A stretch of 25,324 nucleotides of DNA, from contig JAMPAO010000028.1 in assembly GCA_023667165.1 (NCBI GenBank), positions 1 through 25,324 of the forward strand, read 5' to 3'. A program made the position numbers and the translations under genes. Below, piece after piece: positions 1 through 7,916 of this stretch (position 1 is the stretch's first letter; each line of letters begins with the position of its first letter). The notes below the pieces were generated by a model. The model was not told the DNA's origin. It saw only the letters and a program-made list of their open reading frames with translations, and did not search any database. Origin of the DNA: Ruminococcus sp. (GTDB taxonomy: Bacteria; Bacillota; Clostridia; Oscillospirales; Ruminococcaceae).

Positions 1-67
1 CAGCACGCCCTCTGCTTGTTGAAAGCAGAGCTTTGAACCTGTTCAGGCTCTTTTGTTATGTGCGGAT

Positions 68-89
68 CTTGTCGATGACAAGGATTTTT
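68..89 (+). terminator. small terminator-like hairpin ending an off-window gene
   Basis: CTTGTC (68-73) and GACAAG (77-82) form a 6-bp stem with a 3-nt loop, followed by GATTTTTA. A second hairpin just upstream pairs CTCTGCTT near 10-17 with AAGCAGAG near 24-31. Both would fit the 3' end of a rightward gene lying left of the window. The stems are short and the gene itself is not visible, so this is tentative. Confidence 0.35.
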
Positions 90-207
90 ATACTGATAAC
101 CAATTGTTCTGCGGATAAAGACGGCGGATAGACTGTGCGCTGTCAAGAACGAACGCAGGCAGGGTACAGCATAGCTGTATGTATCTAAAATTATCACGCA
201 ATTATAT

Positions 208-960
208 TTATATCACCGAAGCCTTTCCGATAAATTCGCCATCAAGTGTAAACAGTTCAAAGTCATTACTGTTATCCCCAAAACTATTTACCTTTTTAAA
301 ATCCAAAATTATGTCCTCATCTATTTTATAATCAGAAAGCTGCAAGAAAATATCCTTGTTGTTCACTCTGTATATGTCATACAGATTTATAAAGTTTAAG
401 TTTTTAGCCGCCGCAGACATTTTAACGCTAATATCGGTTCTTGGAAGCAGTATTACAACCTTTTCAAAAGAATTGCCGTTTTTTTTCAGCTTGACCTCTG
501 CATGATATTTGTTTACCCCGTCAATTTCACATTTGGAAATTGACGTTTCCTTTGCAAATGTAATAATTTTTTTCCTGTGTACTCCGTAAATAAAGGAAAG
601 AAAACCATTTCTTGCTCTTTTCGTTCGTTTTTTACAGATGTAAACATGGATATGTGAAAAAACAATGTCTAAAATCATGAAAGCTGTGATCATACATAAA
701 ATCACACCTTCCTTGAAGTGCCAAGCGTTTATATATTCTGCGCACAGGTCAATGACTGTAAACACTGCCGCACACAGCATCCAGAGCAGTTTTGCAGCAA
801 AGGATACTTTAAGAAATGCGTTAGGTTCCCCATGAAATGCTGTTAGATTTTTCCTGCACCGGGGACATTTTATGTATCCAAAAAAATATGTATTGGAAAT
901 TTCGGCTTTTTGTGTACTTATTTTTTCTCCGCACTCGGGACAAACAGCATAATCACTCAT
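208..960 (-). CDS. zinc-ribbon membrane protein, function unknown
   Basis: Predicted 250-aa protein. Residues 1-45 carry two CxxC pairs (CPEC and CPRC) spaced like a zinc ribbon, followed by two hydrophobic stretches at roughly residues 50-75 and 80-105, and then a basic, mostly soluble C-terminal half. The arrangement suggests a membrane-anchored protein with a cytoplasmic zinc ribbon. I do not recognise a named family. The start at 960 is chosen because GGAGGG lies 5-6 nt upstream of the ATG; the frame stays open upstream to 1074, but nothing supports an earlier start. The gene is more AT-rich than the glycoside hydrolase genes to its right, and it is transcribed away from them, so it may be accessory DNA. 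A possible promoter lies at 1243-1271 on the same strand, which would give a leader of nearly 280 nt. Confidence 0.7.
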   Translation of the reverse strand: MSDYAVCPECGEKISTQKAEISNTYFFGYIKCPRCRKNLTAFHGEPNAFLKVSFAAKLLWMLCAAVFTVIDLCAEYINAWHFKEGVILCMITAFMILDIVFSHIHVYICKKRTKRARNGFLSFIYGVHRKKIITFAKETSISKCEIDGVNKYHAEVKLKKNGNSFEKVVILLPRTDISVKMSAAAKNLNFINLYDIYRVNNKDIFLQLSDYKIDEDIILDFKKVNSFGDNSNDFELFTLDGEFIGKASVI

Positions 961-1141
961 TACATACCCTCCAAATAAATTTATGTGCAAAGGATAACCA
1001 TAGTGTCTGCACCGGTATTTCAGACTTCCTCGGAAATCTGTAAAACGCCGTTTGATCTGTCTTTTTGCTGTCAAGTTATGCCAATATATCAGTATTTCTG
1101 TGAAGAACTAACCTTGCCTAATACCGAAATTACTGTACCGT

Positions 1142-1173
1142 ACAGCACTTCTGCAGTTTCCGAGGAGGTCTAT
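1142..1173 (-). repeat. 32-nt dispersed repeat, copy 1
   Basis: Read on the minus strand from 1173 to 1142, this matches 25260-25291 on the plus strand at 27 of 32 positions. A shorter third match, AGACTTCCTCGGAAA, sits at about 1022-1036 on the plus strand. Weaker similarity with the right-hand copy continues for about 33 nt more. Origin is unknown; see the findings. Confidence 0.5.
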
Positions 1174-1242
1174 TTTTTAGGGAACAATATCCACTCGTTG
1201 ATTTTGACAAAAGAATATTCTTTAAATCCGATGTTCATACTC

Positions 1243-1271
1243 ATTTTATCATTTTTGCTTTTTGCTGTCAA
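1243..1271 (-). promoter_or_regulatory. sigma-A promoter candidate, leftward
   Basis: On the minus strand TTGACA (1271-1266) and TAAAAT (1248-1243) are 17 nt apart. It points at the zinc-ribbon gene starting at 960. The distance of about 280 nt to the start codon is long and makes the assignment uncertain. Confidence 0.5.
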
Positions 1272-1339
1272 TATCTTGCGTAATGAAAAAATTTTTGATC
1301 TTGCCGGAATGCTGTTCCTGTAAATTTTTCATAAAATAA

Positions 1340-1368
1340 TTGATTTTTTTTCGAAAATGTGGTATCAT
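1340..1368 (+). promoter_or_regulatory. sigma-A promoter of the GH5 endoglucanase
   Basis: TTGATT (1340-1345), a 17-nt spacer and TATCAT (1363-1368). Transcription would start near 1375, giving a leader of about 109 nt before the endoglucanase start codon. Confidence 0.65.
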
Positions 1369-1401
1369 TAGATCAGAGAGTTCGGGCGTCGGAGCTTGGA
1401 T

Positions 1402-1436
1402 CCTCTTGCAGCTTTCCTTTTTCGCAGGCTGCGAGG
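1402..1436 (+). promoter_or_regulatory. leader hairpin upstream of the endoglucanase
   Basis: CCTC (1402-1405) and GCAGC (1408-1412) can pair with GCTGC (1428-1432) and GAGG (1433-1436), leaving a TT bulge and a 15-nt pyrimidine-rich loop. It lies in the 5' leader, well before the ribosome binding site GAAAGGG at about 1465-1471. There is no T-run after it, so it does not look like a terminator. Any regulatory role is a guess. Confidence 0.35.
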
Positions 1437-1482
1437 TTAATTGCACGCTTTGCTCTAATATTATCGAAAGGGAAAATATATT

Positions 1483-3549
1483 ATGAAAAACAACCGTAAA
1501 AGACTTATTTCGGCGGCTCTTGCGCTGTTCATTACGGTATCAGGCGGCTGCGGCGCAAATAACAGCGAGCCTGATATCGGTTCCTCTTCAGCCGCTCCCG
1601 CAGTGACGGCGGAAACCGACGCCGTTCCCGAAGAAAGTAAATCGGAGGCAGTTTCCACTCTCGATCCTCTTGACGACGATTACGATCCCTACGGCGGAGG
1701 GGGCGCGGCAACACAGGTCGTTACCTCGCTTAAACTGGAAAACCGGACGGAGGAAGAAACGGAAACCGCTTCTGTTTCCGTTGCCGAAACAGTCGTAAAT
1801 GAGGATAAACCGCAAACGTCAAAGACGGAAACAACCGCCCGATCCGAAACGGCAGCAGCGGAAAAAATAACGGAACCGCCCGAAAAGGAAACATCCGCGG
1901 CTAAGACCGAGGCGGCAGCCAAGGAGGAGGAAACCGTTTCCGAGGACGTATCCCTTGAAATATCCGTTCCCAACGGCTGGAGCGACGGCACGGCGGATTA
2001 TTCGCAGATAGACGGCACGGTAAAGAACAGCGGCAAAAAGGACGTGAACGGCTGGATCGCTACCGTCACCCTGTCCGCTTCGGCGACTGTTGAGCAGTCA
2101 TGGAACTGCGGTATAGAGCTGAAAAACGGAGTTATGACGATCACTCCCGTGGAACACAACAGATCCATTACACCCGGCGGGGAGGGGAGTTTCGGTATGA
2201 TAATCAAAAATCCCGGAAAGATCGACGCGGAAAAGTCGACCCTTTCCTGTTCCTTCGGTACATATCAGGCAAGCGGCGGAGGACAGGCAGACGGCGGCAG
2301 CGGCAGCGGTACAGCCGTACCCTATTCGCCCGCCAAGGACGTTCCCGCTCCCACAACCGACGACTGGCTCTCGGTCAGCGGCAATAAAATAGTCGACAGC
2401 AGCGGCAGGGAAGTATGGCTCACGGGCGTGAACTGGTTCGGCTATAATACGGGTACGAATACCTTTGACGGATTATGGGCGTGCGATCTTAACTCATCCC
2501 TGGCGTCCATTGCCGACCACGGATTCAATCTGCTGAGGGTGCCCATTTCGGCGGAGCTTGTCAATAACTGGGAAAATGGGAATTATCCCGAGGCAAATTA
2601 CAATCATGCCACAAACTCCTATCTGAACGGTATGAACAGTCTTGAGATATTCGATTACTCAATAGGTCAGTGCAGAGCTAACGGACTGAAGATCATGATA
2701 GACATACACAGCGCCAAGACCGATTCAATGGGACATATGAAAAATATGTGGTACGAGGGTAACGTTTCGGAAAGCGATTACCTTGCGGCTCTGTCCTGGC
2801 TTGCGGAACGCTACAAGGACGACGACACGGTCATTGCGTACGACCTGAAAAACGAGCCTCACGGCAAAGCAAACGAAACTCCCAGAGCAAAGTGGGATAA
2901 CAGCAAGGACGCGGACAATTGGAAATACATTGCCGAAAAGGCGGCAAACGCCGTACTTTCCAAAAATCCCAACGTACTGGTAATGGTCGAGGGCATCGAG
3001 ATATATCCGAAGGATATAAAATCAAACGGCGATTTTTCATCAACAGACCCGGGGGACTATTACAGCACCTGGTGGGGCGGAAATCTGCGGGGAGTTAAGG
3101 ACAATCCCGTGGATCTGGGAAAATACCGGAATAAGCTTGTTTATTCCCCCCACGATTACGGTCCTGCGGTATATGAGCAGGAATGGTTCAAAGGGGATTA
3201 CACATATCAATCCCTCTGCCGGGACGCGTGGAACGACAACTGGCTGTATATCCACGACAGCGGCACCGCTCCCCTGCTTATCGGAGAATGGGGCGGATTT
3301 ATGACTCAGCCAAATCTCAAATGGATGACATATCTCAGACAGCTTATCGCCGAGAAAAAAATAAACCATACTTTCTGGTGCTTCAACTCCAATTCGGGAG
3401 ATACGGGAGGACTTGTAAAGGACGATTTTACCACCTGGGACAATGAAAAATACGAATTTGTCAAGGAAGTTCTCTGGCAGGAGGACGGCAAATTTGTGGG
3501 ACTGGATCATCAGATACCCTTGGGCAGCAACGGAAAAGCGTTAAACTGA
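1483..3549 (+). CDS. GH5 (subfamily 1-like) endoglucanase lipoprotein with CBM2-like domain
   Basis: 688-aa secreted beta-1,4-glucanase that should cut cellulose or related glucans outside the cell. Residues 1-23 are a lipoprotein signal with lipobox SGGC (C23). Residues about 25-155 are a Ser/Thr/Glu/Ala-rich linker that would hold the enzyme away from the membrane. Residues about 157-262 resemble a CBM2-type cellulose-binding fold (GTVKNSGKKDVNGW, SWNCGIELKNG, ITPGGEGSFGM). After a Gly/Ser hinge, residues about 293-670 are the GH5 catalytic domain: GVNWFGYNTGTNTFDGLW, LRVPIS, acid/base E458 in YDLKNEPHG, VYSPHDYGPAVYEQEWF, and nucleophile E602 in LLIGEWGGF, the pattern of actinobacterial-type GH5_1 enzymes. 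Start is at the first ATG after GAAAGGG. Own promoter (1340-1368) and terminator (3571-3602). The GH5 assignment is firm; the subfamily and the binding-domain family are less so. Confidence 0.93.
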   Translation: MKNNRKRLISAALALFITVSGGCGANNSEPDIGSSSAAPAVTAETDAVPEESKSEAVSTLDPLDDDYDPYGGGGAATQVVTSLKLENRTEEETETASVSVAETVVNEDKPQTSKTETTARSETAAAEKITEPPEKETSAAKTEAAAKEEETVSEDVSLEISVPNGWSDGTADYSQIDGTVKNSGKKDVNGWIATVTLSASATVEQSWNCGIELKNGVMTITPVEHNRSITPGGEGSFGMIIKNPGKIDAEKSTLSCSFGTYQASGGGQADGGSGSGTAVPYSPAKDVPAPTTDDWLSVSGNKIVDSSGREVWLTGVNWFGYNTGTNTFDGLWACDLNSSLASIADHGFNLLRVPISAELVNNWENGNYPEANYNHATNSYLNGMNSLEIFDYSIGQCRANGLKIMIDIHSAKTDSMGHMKNMWYEGNVSESDYLAALSWLAERYKDDDTVIAYDLKNEPHGKANETPRAKWDNSKDADNWKYIAEKAANAVLSKNPNVLVMVEGIEIYPKDIKSNGDFSSTDPGDYYSTWWGGNLRGVKDNPVDLGKYRNKLVYSPHDYGPAVYEQEWFKGDYTYQSLCRDAWNDNWLYIHDSGTAPLLIGEWGGFMTQPNLKWMTYLRQLIAEKKINHTFWCFNSNSGDTGGLVKDDFTTWDNEKYEFVKEVLWQEDGKFVGLDHQIPLGSNGKALN

Positions 3550-3570
3550 TTTTACTTGATCCGGCAAAAC

Positions 3571-3602
3571 ATCCCATAGACAGTGTATGCTGTCTATGGG
3601 AT
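3571..3602 (+). terminator. hairpin terminator after the endoglucanase
   Basis: CCCATAGACAG (3573-3583) pairs perfectly with CTGTCTATGGG (3590-3600) around a 6-nt loop; flanking AT/AT extends the stem to 13 bp. The following tract ATTATTTC is only moderately T-rich. It begins 22 nt after the stop codon. Confidence 0.75.
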
Positions 3603-3730
3603 TATTTCATGCATTGACGGACATATGATACCTGCTGTACCGCCGCAGATCTGTGAAAGAATTGAGCCGTGCTTCTTTCCTGCTGTTTGTGATGAAATGA
3701 TGAAATTTTAGGGGATTTTTTTAATTTCTC

Positions 3731-3759
3731 TTGTACTTTTATTTAAAATATGATATAAT
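3731..3759 (+). promoter_or_regulatory. sigma-A promoter of the citrate synthase gene
   Basis: TTGTAC (3731-3736), 17-nt spacer, TATAAT (3754-3759), preceded by a T-rich stretch that could act as an UP-like element. It lies 47 nt before the chosen start codon. Confidence 0.75.
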
Positions 3760-3806
3760 AAATTACATAAATATAAATTTTTACAGACAAAGAAAGGATG
3801 AAGCGA

Positions 3807-5174
3807 ATGGCGTCACATTACAGCTTTTCTCAGGTAACTCCTCAGATCGAGCAGCTTGCGGATATGTGCGTGAACGGAGGTATCATCAACAGCGATCTTT
3901 ACGCCAAATACGAGGTAAAGCGCGGACTGCGCGATATCAACGGAAAGGGCGTTCTGGCAGGTCTTACGGAAATTTCCGAGATCGTTTCCTACACCATCGA
4001 GGACAACGAAATGATCCCCTGCGACGGAAAGCTCTTCTACAGAGGCTACAACATCAACGATATCGTTGCGGGATTTTTTAACGAAAACCGTTTCGGATTT
4101 GAGGAAGCTACTTACCTGCTGCTTTTCGGCAGTCTTCCCGACAAAAAGCAGCTTGAGGATTTCTGCGCTCTTCTGGCGGATTACAGAAAGCTCCCCACCA
4201 CCTTTGTAAGAGATATTATGATGAAATCACCCAGCAGCGATATTATGAACAGTATCTCAAGAGGCGTTCTCACGCTGTTTTCATACGATGATTATCCGAA
4301 CGACACCTCTATCCCCAACGTTCTGCGGCAGTCGCTGGAGCTTATTTCCCTTATGCCCCTGCTGGCGGTATACGGCTATCAGGCGAAAAACTATTACCTT
4401 GACGGGGACAGCTTTATTATACATCAGCCGGTACCGGAGTATTCCACGGCGCAGAACATTCTGCACCTGCTCCGTCCCGACAACAAATTCACCGAGCTGG
4501 AGGCTAAGGTCCTTGACATTGCCCTGGTGCTTCACGCCGAACACGGCGGAGGAAACAACTCCACCTTTACCACTCACGTGGTCACATCATCGGGGACGGA
4601 CACCTACGGCGCCATCGCGGCTGCTCTGTCCTCTCTCAAGGGTCCCAAGCACGGCGGCGCGAACGTAAAGGTCACGGCTATGTTCGACGATATGAAAGAA
4701 AAGCTCCGTGACTGGTCGGACGAGGAGGAGGTTCGCAGTTACCTTACAAAAACGCTTCATAAGGAGGGCTTTGACAAGTCCGGACTTATCTACGGAATGG
4801 GTCACGCGGTTTACTCCATTTCCGACCCGAGAGCCAATATTCTCCGCAGTTTCGTTGACAAGCTGGCGGCGGAAAAGGGCATGGAAAAGGAGCTGGAGCT
4901 TTATCATTTGGTGGAGCGTCTTGCTCCCGAGGTAATTGCCAAGGAAAGGCACATTTACAAGGGCGTTGCTGCCAACATAGACTTCTACAGCGGCTTTGTC
5001 TATTCAATGCTGGATCTCCCGCAGGAGCTTTATACCCCTCTGTTTGCCATAGCGAGGATCTCCGGCTGGTCGGCTCACAGGATAGAGGAGCTTGTAAACG
5101 CGGGCAAGATAATCCGCCCCGCCTACAAAAGCGTATGCAAGCATAAGGCATATGCAAATCTGAACGACAGATAA
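3807..5174 (+). CDS. gltA: citrate synthase
   Basis: 455-aa citrate (Si)-synthase/2-methylcitrate synthase family protein, condensing acetyl-CoA with oxaloacetate; in an anaerobe lacking a full TCA cycle it would feed 2-oxoglutarate and glutamate synthesis. The catalytic triad is visible: H282 in GPKHGGAN, H333 in GMGHAVY and D392 in NIDFYSG. The oxaloacetate-binding segment LHAEHGGGNNSTF is also present. It carries a somewhat longer N-terminus than the roughly 430-aa E. coli enzyme. I chose the ATG at 3807 because AGAAAGGA (3791-3798) is 8-9 nt from it; the earlier in-frame ATG at 3798 overlaps that ribosome binding site. It is monocistronic, with its own promoter and a strong terminator. 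No aconitase or isocitrate dehydrogenase gene is adjacent. Substrate choice between acetyl-CoA and propionyl-CoA cannot be read from sequence here. Confidence 0.93.
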   Translation: MASHYSFSQVTPQIEQLADMCVNGGIINSDLYAKYEVKRGLRDINGKGVLAGLTEISEIVSYTIEDNEMIPCDGKLFYRGYNINDIVAGFFNENRFGFEEATYLLLFGSLPDKKQLEDFCALLADYRKLPTTFVRDIMMKSPSSDIMNSISRGVLTLFSYDDYPNDTSIPNVLRQSLELISLMPLLAVYGYQAKNYYLDGDSFIIHQPVPEYSTAQNILHLLRPDNKFTELEAKVLDIALVLHAEHGGGNNSTFTTHVVTSSGTDTYGAIAAALSSLKGPKHGGANVKVTAMFDDMKEKLRDWSDEEEVRSYLTKTLHKEGFDKSGLIYGMGHAVYSISDPRANILRSFVDKLAAEKGMEKELELYHLVERLAPEVIAKERHIYKGVAANIDFYSGFVYSMLDLPQELYTPLFAIARISGWSAHRIEELVNAGKIIRPAYKSVCKHKAYANLNDR

Positions 5175-5184
5175 CAGCAACGAT

Positions 5185-5217
5185 CGCCCGCGCAGGCAGA
5201 CTGCGCGGGCGTTTTTT
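5185..5217 (+). terminator. strong Rho-independent terminator after citrate synthase
   Basis: CGCCCGCGCAG (5185-5195) and CTGCGCGGGCG (5201-5211) form a perfect 11-bp GC-rich stem with a 5-nt loop, followed directly by TTTTTT. It starts 10 nt after the stop codon. Confidence 0.95.
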
Positions 5218-5349
5218 ATTCCCCTTGGGAGGGCGAGGGAGCGGAGCAGCCTTTTTTCGGTAACACCGCTGCCCGCCGGCAGCCGAATAAACGCGGATAT
5301 TTGCGGTTCTTGCAGAATAATTACAAATCGGTAACAAGAATAAATATTA

Positions 5350-5378
5350 TTGACAAGAACAGAAAAATATTGTAGAAT
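5350..5378 (+). promoter_or_regulatory. sigma-A promoter of the GH25 gene
   Basis: Consensus TTGACA (5350-5355), 17-nt spacer, TAGAAT (5373-5378). It lies about 50 nt upstream of the chosen ATG at 5431. Confidence 0.8.
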
Positions 5379-5430
5379 TATATGTATAAAGAAAAAGAAC
5401 ATACACTGCAAAAGAAAGGATATTGTAATT

Positions 5431-7260
5431 ATGAAAAATCTGACAAAGCGCATTGCCGCCTTGGCTGCCGCATCTGTTATGTGTCTGACCATGTACAGTC
5501 CCGTATTTGCCGAATTTACGGATCCCGCCCAAGCATACGGTCAGTTTACCGAACGCGGCGTTTCCGACGAAAGCTCCGATGACGGCGCCGGCGAGGCATA
5601 CACCGAAAATACGGACGAAGAGGAAGCGGCAGAAATAACCGACGAATCGGAAAACGCAAACGAATCCGGCGTTTCCCGCGAGGATAAGGACAGCGAAAAA
5701 AAGGTGACAGTCCCCGCCGAGGAGATCACCGTTTACAGCTACAGATCTACGGTGACGGAGGGAGATACCTTTACGGTACGCTGCCGCTTAAAACCGTCAA
5801 ATTCCGACGATACCATTACATATTCCACCACCAACTCCAAAATAGCCTCCGTTGACAGTGACGGAAACGTTACCGCCGTTTCAAAGGGTACTGCCATAAT
5901 CAGCGCAAAAACAAGCTCCGGAGTAAAGGACAGGTTTTCCCTTACGGTAAAAGCCACCGCTCCCGCAGAGGAAGGGGAGGACAGCTCCGAAGATGAAGAC
6001 CGTGAGGAGAACGGCGGGGAAACCGAAAGCAGTGAAAATACGGAAAAAACCGATTCGACGTCAAAGACCGTATCCATCGAGCTAAAGCACAGCTCCGTTA
6101 CCCTTTACAGCGGCGATACCTACAAGATAATATATGAACTCACTCCCGAGGGCAGCAGCGATACGGTATCGTTCAGATCGGTAAACAAAAGCGTCGCTTC
6201 GGTCGACAGCAAGGGAAACGTCACCGCTGTGGGCGAGGGCAACACAAGGATAGTATGCACCGCCTCGAACGGCAGGAGCGCTAAGCTGAACGTTACGGTA
6301 ATACCCGTTCTGTCCGAGGCGGAGCAGGATAAAATATACAATACCGAGGCGGAAAAGGAATATGACGAGGACGGAAACCTCGTTCCCTCAATGGTCCGCT
6401 TCCTTGACGAATCCGCAAGCGTTCAGATCGGCAGTAAATTCACGCTGGACGCAAGAGTATATCCCTCCGGCAGCAAATATACATATACCATACAGTCAAG
6501 CAACAGCTCCGTAGCCAAGGTCAACAGCAAGGGAGAGGTCACGGGAATAAGCCAGGGCAGCGCCCTTATTACCCTTACCACCGACAACGGCAAAACCGAC
6601 AGCATTTACGTTACCGTTTACGGCGATATTATCCCCGGAATAGACGTTTCCAAGTGGAACGGTGAGATCGACTGGAAAAGGGTCAAGGAAAGCGGCAAAG
6701 CGCAGTTTGCCATGATAAGAGCCTCCTACGGCTATGAAGACACCGATCCCATGCTGCGGGCAAACGTCAGCGGCTGCGAACAATACGGCATACCCTACGG
6801 CTTTTATCACTACACCTATGCAAAAAACGCCGCAGAGGCGAAAAAAGAGGCGGCATATTTCCTTAACGTTATAAGCGAATATTCTCCGCAGTACCCCGTT
6901 GTGCTGGATATCGAGGAATCCTTTTACAAGGAAATGTCACCCAAGGACGTTACGCTGATAGCCACAACATTTATCGAGGAGCTGGAAAACGCGGGATATT
7001 ACGCGATGATCTACAGTTTTGCCAAATTCTTCAACGACTGCCTGATAATCGACAAGATCAAGGACTACGACATATGGGTAGCCTGCTGGGGCGACGAGGA
7101 CAAGCTCGCCGAAAATTACAGCTATCACTACGGTATGTGGCAGTATACCGAAACAGGCAGGATAAACGGCATAGAGGAGTACGTCGACCTTAACTACGCT
7201 TACAAGGACTACAGGGCGACTATTGAAAAATACGGACTGAACCGCCCGAGATTTTGGTGA
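5431..7260 (+). CDS. secreted GH25 muramidase with three Ig-like (BIG2) domains
   Basis: 609-aa exported lysozyme-type N-acetylmuramidase expected to act on peptidoglycan. Signal peptide at residues 1-27 (cleavage after VFA), then an acidic Asp/Glu/Ser-rich spacer to about residue 92. Three BIG2-type Ig-like domains follow, at about 93-174, 212-290 and 325-398, each with the signature of an x-S-VASVDSxGNVTAV-like strand; an acidic linker separates the first two. The catalytic GH25 domain runs from about 401 to 600: GIDVSKWNG with D405, and VVLDIEE with D493 and E495, the expected acidic residues. The start at 5431 is preferred over an in-frame ATG at 5350, because AAAGAAAGGA (5411-5420) precedes it, a signal peptide begins there, and 5350 lies inside the promoter. 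Cell-wall remodelling of the host itself or lysis of neighbours are both possible. Confidence 0.93.
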   Translation: MKNLTKRIAALAAASVMCLTMYSPVFAEFTDPAQAYGQFTERGVSDESSDDGAGEAYTENTDEEEAAEITDESENANESGVSREDKDSEKKVTVPAEEITVYSYRSTVTEGDTFTVRCRLKPSNSDDTITYSTTNSKIASVDSDGNVTAVSKGTAIISAKTSSGVKDRFSLTVKATAPAEEGEDSSEDEDREENGGETESSENTEKTDSTSKTVSIELKHSSVTLYSGDTYKIIYELTPEGSSDTVSFRSVNKSVASVDSKGNVTAVGEGNTRIVCTASNGRSAKLNVTVIPVLSEAEQDKIYNTEAEKEYDEDGNLVPSMVRFLDESASVQIGSKFTLDARVYPSGSKYTYTIQSSNSSVAKVNSKGEVTGISQGSALITLTTDNGKTDSIYVTVYGDIIPGIDVSKWNGEIDWKRVKESGKAQFAMIRASYGYEDTDPMLRANVSGCEQYGIPYGFYHYTYAKNAAEAKKEAAYFLNVISEYSPQYPVVLDIEESFYKEMSPKDVTLIATTFIEELENAGYYAMIYSFAKFFNDCLIIDKIKDYDIWVACWGDEDKLAENYSYHYGMWQYTETGRINGIEEYVDLNYAYKDYRATIEKYGLNRPRFW

Positions 7261-7266
7261 TGTAAA

Positions 7267-7680
7267 ATGTGGTTGATATTTGCGCTGTTATCCGCGGTAT
7301 TTGCCGCCCTCACATCAATACTGGCAAAGATCGGCATAGAGGGGGTAAACTCCGACCTTGCCACGGCAATAAGAAGCAGCGCCGCAGTAATAATGGCATG
7401 GGGAATGGTCTTTCTGACTCACGCGCAGAGCGGAGTCAGCCATATAAACGGCAGGAGCTGGCTGTTTCTGATACTTTCCGGAGCGGCTACGGGCGCGTCA
7501 TGGCTGTGCTATTACAAGGCGCTTCAGATAGGTCAGGTATCAAAGGTAGTACCCGTTGACAAGCTAAGCGTGGTAATCACACTGATAATGGCGTTTGTGT
7601 TCCTGCACGAGAAATTCACCGCAAAATCGCTCATAGGCTGCGTCCTGATAGGGGCGGGAACGCTGATAATGGTCATATAA
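7267..7680 (+). CDS. single-domain EamA/DMT-family membrane protein
   Basis: 137-aa, very hydrophobic protein with about five membrane segments and the EamA signature region (LTSILAKIGIEGV near the N-terminus, YYKALQIGQVSKVVPVDKLS around residues 80-99). It is half the length of classical two-domain drug/metabolite transporters, so it would have to work as a dimer, as proposed for other single-EamA proteins. Substrate is unknown. The ATG is 6 nt after the stop of the GH25 gene, with GGTGAT overlapping that stop as the only ribosome binding site; translational coupling is likely. It shares the GH25 promoter and is followed by a terminator at 7685. No functional link with the lysozyme is evident. 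Confidence 0.85.
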   Translation: MWLIFALLSAVFAALTSILAKIGIEGVNSDLATAIRSSAAVIMAWGMVFLTHAQSGVSHINGRSWLFLILSGAATGASWLCYYKALQIGQVSKVVPVDKLSVVITLIMAFVFLHEKFTAKSLIGCVLIGAGTLIMVI

Positions 7681-7684
7681 GCAC

Positions 7685-7729
7685 AATACCGCACAAGGGA
7701 GTTATCCGCTCTCTGTGCGGTATTTCTTA
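7685..7729 (+). terminator. Rho-independent terminator after the EamA gene
   Basis: AATACCGCACA (7685-7695) pairs perfectly with TGTGCGGTATT at about 7714-7724; inner bases AGGGAG and CTCTC extend the stem with one wobble or bulge. It is followed by TCTTAT and begins right after the stop codon. The A-rich left side is weak, so it is mainly rightward. Confidence 0.8.
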
Positions 7730-7820
7730 TATAATGACCGATCAACCGGCGGTATATCGGGATATGATACAAAAAAAGCTCCCTTTTTCGGTAAAATTTC
7801 AATAATTTTACATAATACAC

Positions 7821-7849
7821 TTGATTTTTATCGGAAAATACTGTATAAT
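7821..7849 (+). promoter_or_regulatory. sigma-A promoter of the NifU-like/GGGtGRT operon
   Basis: TTGATT (7821-7826), 17-nt spacer, TATAAT (7844-7849). Transcription should start at about 7856, immediately in front of the hairpin at 7860-7888. Confidence 0.75.
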
Positions 7850-7859
7850 GTAATTGTAT

Positions 7860-7888
7860 GCAGGCGCGGGGGAATGACCCGCTCCTGC
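7860..7888 (+). promoter_or_regulatory. 5'-end mRNA hairpin
   Basis: GCAGG and GCGGG on the left pair with CCCGC and CCTGC on the right, with a 7-nt loop (GGAATGA) and one internal C/T mismatch. It would form at the extreme 5' end of the transcript. No T-run follows and the ribosome binding site AAAGGAG (7898-7904) is left free. A role in protecting the mRNA 5' end is a plausible inference. Confidence 0.45.
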
Positions 7889-7916
7889 GATAAACTGAAA
7901 GGAGTTTGTAACTAAT

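Larger units (their letters stand above)
961..1339. other. gene-poor AT-rich spacer
   Basis: No convincing gene is visible between the leftward zinc-ribbon gene and the promoter of the endoglucanase. A rightward open frame at 985-1323 has no ribosome binding site and no recognisable protein signature. The stretch contains a leftward promoter candidate (1243-1271), a second copy of TTGACAGCAAAAAG on the minus strand at about 1062-1075, and two copies of a short motif also found after the sigma factor gene at the far end of the window. Confidence 0.5.

Noticed and set aside
1170..1238. Leftward 22-codon frame just at the predicted transcript start of the zinc-ribbon gene
   Set aside because: It would be leaderless, with no ribosome binding site and no recognisable peptide; chance is sufficient explanation.
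985..1323. Rightward open frame of 112 codons in the spacer before the endoglucanase
   Set aside because: No ribosome binding site, no family signature, and it overlaps the 5' end of the leftward gene region and a leftward promoter.
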